From Gammaproteobacteria bacterium (lineage in GTDB: Bacteria; Gemmatimonadota; Gemmatimonadetes; Longimicrobiales; Gaopeijiaceae), in assembly GCA_028819075.1 (NCBI GenBank), contig JAPPMM010000040.1:1-64000 (forward strand): a stretch of 64,000 bases of DNA, in the 5' to 3' direction. Positions 17,252-25,948 of this stretch are shown here, one piece after another. The notes under the pieces were generated by a model. It made no database searches, was not told the origin of the DNA, and was given only the letters and a program-made list of their open reading frames with translations. Position 1 is the first letter of the stretch, and each line of letters starts with the position of its first letter. Made by a program: the position numbers and the translations under genes.

Positions 17252-17680
17252 TCACAGGCGCTGCAGGAACCACCAGTGATGCCCCTCGGGGTCACGGGCT
17301 TCGTAGGTGCGTTCCGTCCAGTAGCCCTCGCCGTAGTCCTGGGTCGCGGGCTCGGTCGTGATGGCGGCTCCGGCTTCACGGGCATGCGCGCAGTGGGCGT
17401 CGGCATCGTCTACGAACACGCACAGCGCCTGGGTGTTGGCGCCGCCCGCGGCCTGTGGAGATCGGGGGTAGGTGCGGCCCGGCGTCAGGCCCGCCTGCCC
17501 GACCATGATGAGGCCGCCGTTCATCGCAAGCTGCGAGTGGACGATCTGCTCCTCGTCGTTCTCGACTCGGACGCGAACGGTGAATCCGAAGACGCTGGTC
17601 AGCCAGTCGATCGCGGCTGCGGCGTCATCGTAGAAGACGGCGGGCGTGATTCTCGGCCAGCCTTCCGGGGGATTCTTCAT
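17252..17680 (-). CDS. VOC (glyoxalase/bleomycin-resistance fold) protein
   Basis: Protein of 142 residues starting at ATG 17680. It has the paired beta-alpha-beta-beta-beta modules of the VOC superfamily: ITPAVFYDDAAAAIDWLTSV at the start, AMNGGLIMVG in the middle, and the closing YEARDPEGHHWWFLQ with the usual acidic metal or substrate region. It resembles PhnB-like or uncharacterised glyoxalase-family members, so no specific reaction can be named. It is downstream of the convergent HNH gene and 37 bases beyond the MFS gene end on the same strand. Confidence 0.82.
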   Translation of the reverse strand: MKNPPEGWPRITPAVFYDDAAAAIDWLTSVFGFTVRVRVENDEEQIVHSQLAMNGGLIMVGQAGLTPGRTYPRSPQAAGGANTQALCVFVDDADAHCAHAREAGAAITTEPATQDYGEGYWTERTYEARDPEGHHWWFLQRL

Positions 17681-17717
17681 GGGGGTTCTCCTGCGCAGAG
17701 GTGTCTGACGGGCGCGT

Positions 17718-19028
17718 TCAACGTCGCGTCGAGTCAGCGCGCAGCCGTTGCAGCCGGCGCATCGCCACGATACCTGCCCACGGTCCCAGCGCCAAGACTC
17801 CGAAGGCGACGCGCCAGCCGAAGCGGATCTCGAGTTCGACCGTCATCCAGATGGTGGCGGCGGTGAGCAGGAAGCCGAGTGAAGTCTGGAGGGTCAGGGC
17901 GGTGCCGACCGCGTGCCGGGGCGCCACCTCGGTGACCACCGCGCTGAACTGTGCGCTGTCCGCGACCACGGCGAACCCCCACACCCCCGCGACCACCGCG
18001 ACCAGCCAGAGTGGAGCGGCGAGGAGCCAGCCCATCACGGCCGCGCAGGCCCCGCTCACCGCCATCGACCAGATGGTTACGCGCTCGCGGCCCAGGCGGT
18101 CGGCCCAGGTGCCCGCCAGCACCGCCCCCACCCCGCCGATGGCGATCGCGCCGAACCCCGCCACCCCCGCCAACCCCGCGGCGGAGACTGCGCCCGCGGC
18201 CGCGCCGGTGAGATCGCCCGCGCCCGTACTGGTGAGATCGCCCACGCCGGGGAAACCTCCGCCAGCCGCGGCAAGCCCCCCAACACCGGCGAAGTAGTCG
18301 CCGAAGAAGAGCGCGATCGTGGCCCACATCGGGTAGAGTTCCCACATGTGCCCCAGGTAGCCCGCGATGGCGAGCCGGGTCTCGCGGTGACGGACCACCA
18401 CCCCCGCCAGCCGCCACGAGAAGGGGCGGCGTTCGAAACCGTGGGGCCCATCGCGATACGTCGCCAGCACCAGCAGTCCGCTTGCCGCGCAGGCCAGCGA
18501 CGCGCCCGCGAGCACCAGTGCCGCACCCCCGCCCTCGACCGAAGTCAGCAGGTACGGGACCGCCTTCCCCACCGTCAGCGCCCCTACGATCGTGCCGATG
18601 GCGAAACCGCGCGCGTCCCGGAACCAGGTCGCGATCATCTTCATCGCCGGCGGATAGACCCCCGCCAGGAAGAAGCCTGTGAGGAACCGCAGAGCCAGCG
18701 CCGACTCATACCCCGGCGCGACGAGCACCAGCGCGTTCACGGTCGCACCCAGCAGGGCCGAGACACAGAAGTAGCGGGCCGCCGGAAAGATGTCCGCGAG
18801 GTTGAGGAACGCCGCGACCGCCGTCCCGGCGACGAACCCCAGTTGCACGACCGTGGTCAGCCACCCCGCCTGAGCCTCGCTCAGCCCCCACTGCGCTGCC
18901 AGCTCCGGCGACAGCGCACTGGCGGTGAACCAGAGCGACATCCCCATAAGTTCAGCCACCGCCAGCAGAATGAGGGTGCTCCAGGCGCGCGGCGTGGCGA
19001 TGCGCGTGCGGCCGGCGATTCGGGCCAT
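17718..19028 (-). CDS. MFS transporter, 12-helix
   Basis: Protein of 436 residues. ATG 19028 is chosen because AGGAGGGG lies nine bases upstream; longer frames start before this site. It opens with MARIAGRTRIATPRAW, then helices beginning STLILLAVAELMGMSLWFTA. The MFS signature region between helices 2 and 3 and a RFLTGFFLAGVYPPAMKMIA helix are present. The central loop is unusually rich in Gly and Ala, with repeated GDLTxxGA units near 18190-18260. The substrate is unknown. It is divergent from the ArsI-like gene, so metalloid or organic export is possible but not shown. Confidence 0.85.
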   Translation of the reverse strand: MARIAGRTRIATPRAWSTLILLAVAELMGMSLWFTASALSPELAAQWGLSEAQAGWLTTVVQLGFVAGTAVAAFLNLADIFPAARYFCVSALLGATVNALVLVAPGYESALALRFLTGFFLAGVYPPAMKMIATWFRDARGFAIGTIVGALTVGKAVPYLLTSVEGGGAALVLAGASLACAASGLLVLATYRDGPHGFERRPFSWRLAGVVVRHRETRLAIAGYLGHMWELYPMWATIALFFGDYFAGVGGLAAAGGGFPGVGDLTSTGAGDLTGAAAGAVSAAGLAGVAGFGAIAIGGVGAVLAGTWADRLGRERVTIWSMAVSGACAAVMGWLLAAPLWLVAVVAGVWGFAVVADSAQFSAVVTEVAPRHAVGTALTLQTSLGFLLTAATIWMTVELEIRFGWRVAFGVLALGPWAGIVAMRRLQRLRADSTRR

Positions 19029-19303
19029 TCTGGTGACGCCCCTCCTGGGCATGTGTCCGGTTTCAGTCGGTCCTGAGCGCATCAAGCCTAGCAGTCGGTG
19101 GATGAATCCGCCCGTACACCGAGAGCGGCGGGCGCCCGGCTGGCAATGGCGCCTCGGAGGCCGTGCGGCTCGGACCGCCACGGGTCGACGGGCCGGTTGC
19201 GTCCTTTCGCCGGTTCGTGCGTCTATTCAGTCAGAACCCAACCGGCGAAGCGCGCCGGACCGCGCGACATCATTGCCGACACGAACTTCAGGGAGAACGC
19301 ACC

Positions 19304-19810
19304 ATGCGAATCCAACTCGCCCTCAACGTGCGCGACATCGACGAAGCCGTCGACTACTACGGCAAGCTCTTCGGCGCCTCGCCCCACAAGCGCCGCCCCG
19401 GATACGCCAACTTCGCCCTCGATGAGCCGCCGCTGAAACTTGTCCTGTTCGAGAACACCGACGCGCCGGAGCGCATCAACCACCTCGGCGTAGAAGTATT
19501 CGACGCCGCTCGTGTGCAGGAGGCGGGTTCCCGACTGGCAGCGGCCGACATTCTCGCCGAGACCGAGGAACAGGCCGTCTGCTGTCACGCCGAGCAGACC
19601 AAGGTCTGGTCCGATGAACCCCAGGGACTGCGCTGGGAGTGGTACGTGATCACCGACGATGCTCCAGACGTCGGTGAGGCCCCGGCCTGCTGCGATGGCA
19701 AGGTGGCGGAAGCAGCCACTCTCACCGCTGCCGCGCCTGCCGAACCCGCGACAGAAGCTTGCTGTGCCGGCTCGGCCGAAGTCTCCGCGCCGGCATGTTG
19801 TGACGCCTGA
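19304..19810 (+). CDS. ArsI/CadI-family metalloenzyme with Cys-rich tail
   Basis: Protein of 168 residues beginning MRIQLALNVRDIDEAVDYYG at ATG 19304, with AGGGAG upstream. The VOC fold runs to about residue 118. The pair VCCHAEQTKVWSDEPQGLRW is the hallmark of the ArsI/CadI group, where vicinal cysteines bind trivalent arsenic or cadmium. ArsI enzymes break carbon-arsenic bonds in methyl- or aryl-arsenicals; CadI is cadmium induced. The tail is an Ala-rich segment with three more CC pairs (ACCDG, ACCAG, ACCDA). It is followed after 31 bases by a SigZ-like sigma factor gene, probably in one operon. Confidence 0.87.
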   Translation: MRIQLALNVRDIDEAVDYYGKLFGASPHKRRPGYANFALDEPPLKLVLFENTDAPERINHLGVEVFDAARVQEAGSRLAAADILAETEEQAVCCHAEQTKVWSDEPQGLRWEWYVITDDAPDVGEAPACCDGKVAEAATLTAAAPAEPATEACCAGSAEVSAPACCDA

Positions 19811-19841
19811 TCGCGATGGCCCGGTTGGCGGATCCCACGGA

Positions 19842-20492
19842 ATGAACCGAGGTCCGAGCACGGCAGGCGATGCCGATGAGGGACTGCGCTGGTCCGAGTT
19901 CCAGAGTCGGCTGCGTGGCTACGTGGCCGGCCGCGTCGACCCCGTCTGGACCGACGATGTCACGAGCGACATCCTGCTGCGGCTGCTCGAGAACAAGGAG
20001 CGTCTGGAACAGGCCCGCAACCCGCTCGCCTGGGCGTATCGGGTCGCCGCCAATTCCATCACGGATCACTACCGGCGACGCGCCGTCGAGTCGCGGGCCC
20101 TGGTACAGGCCCATGCCGAAGCCGCATCCTCGGCTCCGACCGCATCCTTGGCTCCGACCACGGCGGAGGAGGAGTCGAAAGCGGAGCGGCGACGAGTCGA
20201 GGCGTGCCTGATGCCATTCATCCTCGATCTGTCGCCGAAACAGGCTGAAGCCCTCCTCCTCACCTCGTTCCAGGGCCTCAGCCAGACAGAGGCGGCGCGC
20301 CGTCTCGGACTCAGCGTCTCGGGCATGAAATCGCGTGTCCAGCGGGCGCGCGCAGAACTGAAGCGGCGGCTGCTCGCCTGCTGTGAGTTCGAGATGGACC
20401 GCCGAGGCCGGGTGATGGGGATGCTGCCGCGAACCGCGTCGTCCCCCCCTACCGCATCAGCCTCAGCGGCCCCTCCGGCGGAAACAGCGTAA
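19842..20492 (+). CDS. sigZ: ECF sigma factor, SigZ-like
   Basis: Protein of 216 residues from ATG 19842. Region 2 is at about 10-80 (RLRGYVAGRVDPVWTDDVTS, NPLAWAYRVAANSITDHYRR). Region 4 is at 120-180 (LSPKQAEALLLTSFQGLSQT, AARRLGLSVSGMKSRVQRAR). It ends in the CCEFEMDRRGRVMGM element that I recall as typical of SigZ proteins; the adjacent cysteines may sense a metal or thiol. No anti-sigma gene is next to it; the ArsI/CadI gene is 31 bases upstream. The last 44 bases overlap the end of the convergent BNR gene. Confidence 0.83.
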   Translation: MNRGPSTAGDADEGLRWSEFQSRLRGYVAGRVDPVWTDDVTSDILLRLLENKERLEQARNPLAWAYRVAANSITDHYRRRAVESRALVQAHAEAASSAPTASLAPTTAEEESKAERRRVEACLMPFILDLSPKQAEALLLTSFQGLSQTEAARRLGLSVSGMKSRVQRARAELKRRLLACCEFEMDRRGRVMGMLPRTASSPPTASASAAPPAETA

Positions 20493-23400
20493 ACCCCACA
20501 GCCTCCAGCCGCTGACGGAAGCGCGCCACGTCGCCCTGGAACACGGCGTTGACGTCGTCCAGAATGGTCTGGAGTGCGGTCAGGGCGTTGTTCATCGCCT
20601 GAAGCTCGTTGGGGGTGGGGGCGTCCCAAGAGCTGGCGAGGGGGCCGGCGGCGGCCTGCACTTGGCGCACGGTCGCCTGACCGCCGCAGCCGCCCTGGCA
20701 CTCGGGGCCGGTGAAGTGGAGCTCCAGCAGCCCGCGCACGACCTCGGACACGGTGCGGCCCTCGCCGCTCAGGGCGTCGTCGTCCGCCAGGGTGGCGAAC
20801 ACCACGTCCAGCCCTTCGAGGGCTCGCTCCAGGCGGTCCTGCGCCTCGTTCGCGGTGGTGATCCAGCCGGCCACCTCCCTGCGCGCCGCGATCTTGGCCG
20901 CGCGCGCCTCCGGATCGTAGGGGAAGCGGTGGTCGGGGATCACGTCCAGCGTCTGCGCTCCCGAACCGGCGCCGGCGTTGACCCGCACCGAATAGGTACC
21001 CGGCATCACCTCGATGCCCCCGCCCTCGCTCTCGTCGCGCAGGTCCCACACCACCCGGTTGAGCCCCGGGTCGGTCGTGCCCATGAGCGTCCGCACCACC
21101 ACCCCGCCCCCGTCGGCGATCTGCACCTCGGCGCTCGCCACCATCTCGCCCGGCGCCAGCCAGTAGTGAATCAGCGCGCCGTACGGCCGCCTGGGTCCGA
21201 TGAACATGGTGTGGCCCACCGAACGGTATCCCGTGAGCCCCATCCCCTCCGACTGGGTGTGCTGGCGCACGGGCGCGACCGGCATGACCTCCACCGGCCG
21301 CGCGGCCACGGTCGCATCGGCCGCCAGCGCCCTCAGCGGACGCACGTCGTCCACCACCAGCGCCGCGCGCCCGTGCGTCCCCAGCGCCAGATCGCCGTCG
21401 CGCGGATGCACCACGATGTCGCGCACCGGGGTGGGGGGCACGCCTGGATGTTTCCACCAGCTCGCCCCGCGGTCCAGGCTCACGAACAGCCCGAACTCGC
21501 TCCCCACGAAGAGCAGGTTGGGCTCCTCCGGGTCCTCCTCGATGACGTGCACGAAGCCGAAGATGTCGTCGCTCGCTATCGACTGCCACGATGCCCCGTA
21601 GTCCTCCGTGCGGTAGACGTAGGGCGTCCAACTGCCGCGCCGGTGGTCGTCGTAGACCATGTACGCCGTGCCGGGATCGTGCTTGCCGGCCTCGATGTGC
21701 GGGATCCAGGTAGCCTCGGGCACACCCGGGACGTTTTCCTCGAGGCTGGTCCACGAAATGCCGCCGTCGCGGGTCACGTGCACCCGTCCGTCGTCGCTTC
21801 CCACCCAGATCAGCCCCTCCTCCAGGGCGCTCGGCGCGATGGTCAGGAGGGTCGTGTGCTCCTCGGCGCCCGAGGCGTCGATGGTGAGCCCGCCGCTCAG
21901 GTGCGCCTGCTGCTTGGACGGGTCGTCGGTGGTCAGGTCGCCCGAGATGATCTCCCAGCTCGAGCCCTGGTCGCGGCTCTGGTGCACGAACTGGCTGCCG
22001 ATGTAGATCGTGGTCGAGTCGAAGGGATCGGTGGCGAAGGCCGCGTTCCAGTGGAAGCGGAGCGTCTCGCCCTCGGGATGCGCGGGGCGGATGGCCTTGC
22101 GCTGGCCCGTGACCCTGTCGAAGCGCTGCAGGTTGCCGCGCTGCGACGACGAATACCCGTAGCGCGCATCGCTCGGATCCGGCGCCGCCACGAAGCCGTC
22201 GCCGCTAACCACCCGGTGCCAGTGGGCGTTCATGACCCCGCGCCCGCCCCAGACGTCCGAAGGCCCCCACCACGAGCCGTTGTCCTGAAGGCCTCCGTAG
22301 ACGTTGAACGGGATCTCGTTGTCGACCTCGATGTGGTAGAACTGGGCGAACGGAAGGTTCTCCACGAAGCGCCAGTTCCTTCCGCGGTCGTAGGTGAACG
22401 CGATGCCCCCGTCGTTGCCCAGGATCATCCGGCTCGGGTCGTCGGGATCGATCCAGAGCTCGTGGATATCGCCGTGGATGATCGCGCTGGGCACCACGGT
22501 GGTGAACGTGCGGCCCGCGTCCTCGGACACCGTCACGGCACCGTGCAGCGAATAGATGCGGTTTTCGTTGGAAGGATGGGCGCGCAGATCCGCGTAGTAG
22601 AACGGCCGGGGCGCCACTCCGGGCGCGTCGGAGATGGTCCTCCAGTTGCGGCCGCCGTCATCGGAGCGCAGCAGCTCGCTCCGCTCGGCCTCCACCAGCG
22701 CGTACACCACCGAGGGGTGCTCTGCCGGGATCGCCAGCCCGATGCGGCCGAGGTTGCCCGCCGGCAGCCCGTCGTCCTCGGTGAGCTGCGTCCAGGTGTC
22801 GCCGCCGTCGCGGGTCACGTGGAGTCCGCTGCCGGGCCCGCCCGACTCGAAGGCCCACGGCCAGCGCTGATGCTCCCAGAGCGCCGCGAAGAGCTTGTCC
22901 GGGTTCACCGGATCCATGATCAGCTCGCCCGCGCCGCTGCGGTTGTTCGACTGCAGGACCGCCTCCCAGGTCTCGCCCCCGTCGCGCGTGCGGAAGACCC
23001 CGCGCTCGCCGCCCGTTCTCCAAGTGGGCCCGAGCGCCGCGACGTAGACGATGTCGGGGTCGGACGGATGCGTGAGCACCCGATGGATCTTGCCCGAGTC
23101 CTCAAGTCCCAGGTGGGTCCAGCTCTCGCCCCCGTCGGTGCTCTTGTAGATGCCGTTGCCGACCCCGGCGCTGTTGCGCGGATTCCCCTCCCCGGTGCCC
23201 GCCCAGACGATCTCCGGGTTTGGCTGGAAGACGGCCACGGCGCCGATGCTGCCCACGGGCTGGTCGTCGAAGACGGGCCGCCACACGTGCCCGCCGTCGT
23301 CGGACTTCCACACCCCACCGCTCGCGGAGCCGACGAAGATGACGTTCCGGTCCGAGAGCACCACCTCGACGTCGGACACGCGTCCGCTCATACCCGCGGG

Positions 23401-23544
23401 CCCGATGGGACGGGCCTGCATCACGGAGAAGTGCTCCGGGGCAACGCTCTGGCTGGCCAGCGGGGCCCCAACTGACAATATCGGGGCTCCAACTGACAAT
23501 ATACTGACAACTACTGACAACCTGGTCCATCTCATGCGGCGCAT
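20449..23544 (-). CDS. Exported BNR/VPS10-type beta-propeller protein
   Basis: Protein of 1031 residues. ATG 23544 follows AGAGG by eight bases; an in-frame ATG at 23580 that overlaps the previous stop is the alternative. A signal peptide ends near PLASQS. Residues 40-720 carry many Asp-box (BNR) turns, for example KSTDGGESWTHLG, RTRDGGETWEAV and VTRDGGISWTSL, as in sialidase/sortilin-type ten-bladed propellers. The last 300 residues are a different beta domain with GLNRVVWDLRDE and PGTYSVRVN, seen in other large proteins of this group. Many members are labelled glycosyl hydrolase with no proven activity. It is downstream of the S9 peptidase gene in one unit. Confidence 0.85.
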   Translation of the reverse strand: MRRMRWTRLSVVVSILSVGAPILSVGAPLASQSVAPEHFSVMQARPIGPAGMSGRVSDVEVVLSDRNVIFVGSASGGVWKSDDGGHVWRPVFDDQPVGSIGAVAVFQPNPEIVWAGTGEGNPRNSAGVGNGIYKSTDGGESWTHLGLEDSGKIHRVLTHPSDPDIVYVAALGPTWRTGGERGVFRTRDGGETWEAVLQSNNRSGAGELIMDPVNPDKLFAALWEHQRWPWAFESGGPGSGLHVTRDGGDTWTQLTEDDGLPAGNLGRIGLAIPAEHPSVVYALVEAERSELLRSDDGGRNWRTISDAPGVAPRPFYYADLRAHPSNENRIYSLHGAVTVSEDAGRTFTTVVPSAIIHGDIHELWIDPDDPSRMILGNDGGIAFTYDRGRNWRFVENLPFAQFYHIEVDNEIPFNVYGGLQDNGSWWGPSDVWGGRGVMNAHWHRVVSGDGFVAAPDPSDARYGYSSSQRGNLQRFDRVTGQRKAIRPAHPEGETLRFHWNAAFATDPFDSTTIYIGSQFVHQSRDQGSSWEIISGDLTTDDPSKQQAHLSGGLTIDASGAEEHTTLLTIAPSALEEGLIWVGSDDGRVHVTRDGGISWTSLEENVPGVPEATWIPHIEAGKHDPGTAYMVYDDHRRGSWTPYVYRTEDYGASWQSIASDDIFGFVHVIEEDPEEPNLLFVGSEFGLFVSLDRGASWWKHPGVPPTPVRDIVVHPRDGDLALGTHGRAALVVDDVRPLRALAADATVAARPVEVMPVAPVRQHTQSEGMGLTGYRSVGHTMFIGPRRPYGALIHYWLAPGEMVASAEVQIADGGGVVVRTLMGTTDPGLNRVVWDLRDESEGGGIEVMPGTYSVRVNAGAGSGAQTLDVIPDHRFPYDPEARAAKIAARREVAGWITTANEAQDRLERALEGLDVVFATLADDDALSGEGRTVSEVVRGLLELHFTGPECQGGCGGQATVRQVQAAAGPLASSWDAPTPNELQAMNNALTALQTILDDVNAVFQGDVARFRQRLEAVGFTLFPPEGPLRLMR
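23461..23522. repeat. 21-bp and 10-bp tandem duplications in the BNR signal peptide
   Basis: A unit of 21 bases (CGGGGCYCCAACTGACAATA plus T) occurs at 23461-23481 and 23482-23502 with one mismatch, followed by two 10-base ACTGACAAC(T/C) units at 23503-23522. They encode the doubled ILSVGAP of the signal peptide. Confidence 0.85.
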
Positions 23545-23572
23545 GGGGGTACCTCTGGGTTTCGGGTCCGGT

Positions 23573-25657
23573 TCAATCATCGGTCACGGGACGTGGCTTC
23601 CCTTCTTCCTCGGGTCGCTCCGGCGCTTCCCAGTCCGGGTTGCCGCGCACATACAACTCGAGCCAGCGCAATTCCTCCACCAGGCGTGTGCGGTGGTGCC
23701 GGGGCTCGGAGATGCCGTGGCCCTCGCGCGGAAAGAGGATGAAGCGGCTCTCGACGCCCAGGTGCGTCAGCCCCGCGAAGAAGTTCATCGACTGCGCCAT
23801 GGTGTCCGTCTGGTCCCGCTCGCCGTGGAAGAGGATGGTCGGGGTGGTCACCTGGTCGAGGTGGGAGTAGGCCGAGCGCTCGAGCCAGTGGTTCCGGTTC
23901 GACCACGGATCGCCGCCCAGGTACCAGCGCAGAACGTCGAAATGGAAGCCGGTGCCGAACTCGCTTTGCCAGTCCGACACCATCGCGCCCAGGCTCGCTG
24001 CCTTGAAGCGGTCGGTCTGCGTGATGGTCCAGCCGCCCAGGATGCCGCCGTAGCTCCACCCCTTCACCGCCAGCGAATCGGCGTGGGCGACACCGGCCTC
24101 AAGCGCGTAGTCGACCCCGGTCATGACGTCGTCGTAGTCGCCGCCGCCGATGTCGTTCATGTTGCCGCGCAGCAGCTCGTCGCCGTAGCCGGACGAGCCG
24201 CGCACGTTGGGCTGGATGATCGAGTATCCCGCCGCGGCCAGGATCTGCGCGTCGGCGTCGAAGCCGCGGGTGAAGACGCCCGCCGGGCCCCCGTGGATCT
24301 CGAGCACCAGCGACTGGGCCTCGGGATTGAGGCTGCGGTAGAGGATGCCCTCGATGGGGAGCCCGTCGCGGCTCGTCCACTGGACGACCTCGGGCTCCGC
24401 CAGCTGCCTCTCCGCCATCCATGGATTGGCTTCGGTGAGGCGGGTCGGGGCGCTTCCGTCGGTGCCGGCGGCGAAGATGTCGCCCGCAGAGGTGGGCGTG
24501 TTGTGCGTGAAGGCGTAGCGCGTGAAGTCAGCCGAGAAGCTGGGCGAGGACAGGATGCCGTCGCCCGACGAGACCGCCTCCAGTTCGCCCGAGTCCACGC
24601 TCAGCCGGTAGAGGTTGGCGACCGTCCGGTCGAGCCCCGCGAAGTAGAAGGCGTCGCCGGATGGATGCCACTCGGGCGTGCCGCGGATGTCGATCATCAT
24701 GTCGGCCGCCATCTGGCGCACGTCGCCGCTCTCGACGTCCATGACGTACAGGTTGCCCTGGTCGAGCTCCCAGGTCTCGAGATCCGGAGCGCCGAAGGCC
24801 AGCCGTGTGCCGTCGGGAGACCACGCCAGCGAACTCTCGGGCGCCTCGTTGTCGGTCAGGTCGCGGGCCTCGCCCGTGGCCACGTCCAGCAGCGCGATCT
24901 CGGAGAGATTGCCGTCGTTGCGCCGGTTCTCGCTGCGGTAGGTGTAGGCGACGCGATCCGCCGCGGGCGCCACCGCGAACTGGCCGATGCGCAGGTTGCC
25001 GGTGGTGAGCCGCCGCGCCTCGGCGTCGTCCTCATCCTCGGAGTCCAGGGCGATCGTCCAGATGCTCGACCACTCGCCGCGCGTCTGCCCGTTGGGGGCC
25101 TCGTCGACGAAGATGGCGTCGTAGCCGTCCTCGCGCCGCTCCTCCTCCTCGTCGGGAAGCGAGTCGTTGGCGAGGTAGAAGATCGAGTTGGCGTCCCCCC
25201 ACTGGAAGGAGCGCACCGAGGTGGGATGCTCGGTAAGCGCCCGCGCCTCCCCGCCGTCCGTGCGGATGATGAAGACCTGCCGCGTGCGGTCCCCGCCGTC
25301 CCCGGCGGAGCGCAGGAACGCCACCCAGCGCCCGTCCGGCGACCAGCGCGCGCCGGAGTCGCCGTCCTCCCCGGTGAAGCGGCGGGCATCGGTGCCGTCC
25401 GCGTTTACGATCCAGAGCGAGGTGATGCGCTCGTTCTCGTCCCAGTCCAGCTCGGAGCGCGAGAACAGCACCCGCTCCCCGTCCGGGGACATGCGCGGAT
25501 CCGATACGCGCGTGAGGTTGATGGCGTCGTCGACGCCGAAGGCCGTCTGCTGCGCGGCGACCGCTGAGCTGCCGAGGGAGAAAGCGATGAGGAAGAGCGC
25601 GAGAGCGGCGACCCGATGCGCGCTTTCCTGAGCCCGAATGACCCGTAGACCGTACAT
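23573..25657 (-). CDS. S9 family prolyl oligopeptidase, exported
   Basis: Protein of 694 residues from ATG 25657. A signal peptide ends near AVAAQQ at residue 34. Residues 45-400 form a Tol/PD40-like propeller (MSPDGERVLFSRSE, WSPDGRWVAFLR). Residues 430-694 are the alpha/beta hydrolase domain: EIHGGP oxyanion region, nucleophile in GWSYGG near 534, Asp in GERDQTD near 615 and His in REGHGI near 647. It should cleave short peptides in the periplasm. The longer frame to 25846 overlaps the divergent promoter region and is less likely. It is followed by the BNR gene after 28 bases. Confidence 0.9.
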   Translation of the reverse strand: MYGLRVIRAQESAHRVAALALFLIAFSLGSSAVAAQQTAFGVDDAINLTRVSDPRMSPDGERVLFSRSELDWDENERITSLWIVNADGTDARRFTGEDGDSGARWSPDGRWVAFLRSAGDGGDRTRQVFIIRTDGGEARALTEHPTSVRSFQWGDANSIFYLANDSLPDEEEERREDGYDAIFVDEAPNGQTRGEWSSIWTIALDSEDEDDAEARRLTTGNLRIGQFAVAPAADRVAYTYRSENRRNDGNLSEIALLDVATGEARDLTDNEAPESSLAWSPDGTRLAFGAPDLETWELDQGNLYVMDVESGDVRQMAADMMIDIRGTPEWHPSGDAFYFAGLDRTVANLYRLSVDSGELEAVSSGDGILSSPSFSADFTRYAFTHNTPTSAGDIFAAGTDGSAPTRLTEANPWMAERQLAEPEVVQWTSRDGLPIEGILYRSLNPEAQSLVLEIHGGPAGVFTRGFDADAQILAAAGYSIIQPNVRGSSGYGDELLRGNMNDIGGGDYDDVMTGVDYALEAGVAHADSLAVKGWSYGGILGGWTITQTDRFKAASLGAMVSDWQSEFGTGFHFDVLRWYLGGDPWSNRNHWLERSAYSHLDQVTTPTILFHGERDQTDTMAQSMNFFAGLTHLGVESRFILFPREGHGISEPRHHRTRLVEELRWLELYVRGNPDWEAPERPEEEGKPRPVTDD

Positions 25658-25948
25658 GTTCCCGACCTGCCAAGGGTGATCGGATCCGGCTCGCGGATCC
25701 GTTGCCACGCGGGTCGGACGGGACGCTCCCGAGACCCGGGTGAGGTTGGCAATATGCCCGGAGCGGGTTCGGGGCTGCAAGCGGGAGAGTGCCGCTCCAC
25801 CCTTGCCGATCCGCCCCTCTCCGCAGAGCTTGCAGCTTCGCCGCACCGGAGGCGCACCCCCACGTGCACAGAGGAACTCTCCACATCACACCGGGACGGC
25901 CCGCTCACGGGCGCCGGATCCGGCCCACACCAGCGAGCACGACACACC

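Noticed and set aside
20662-23475. 937-residue frame antisense to the BNR gene
   Set aside because: Low-complexity Arg/His/Val composition and no start signal; shadow of the BNR gene.
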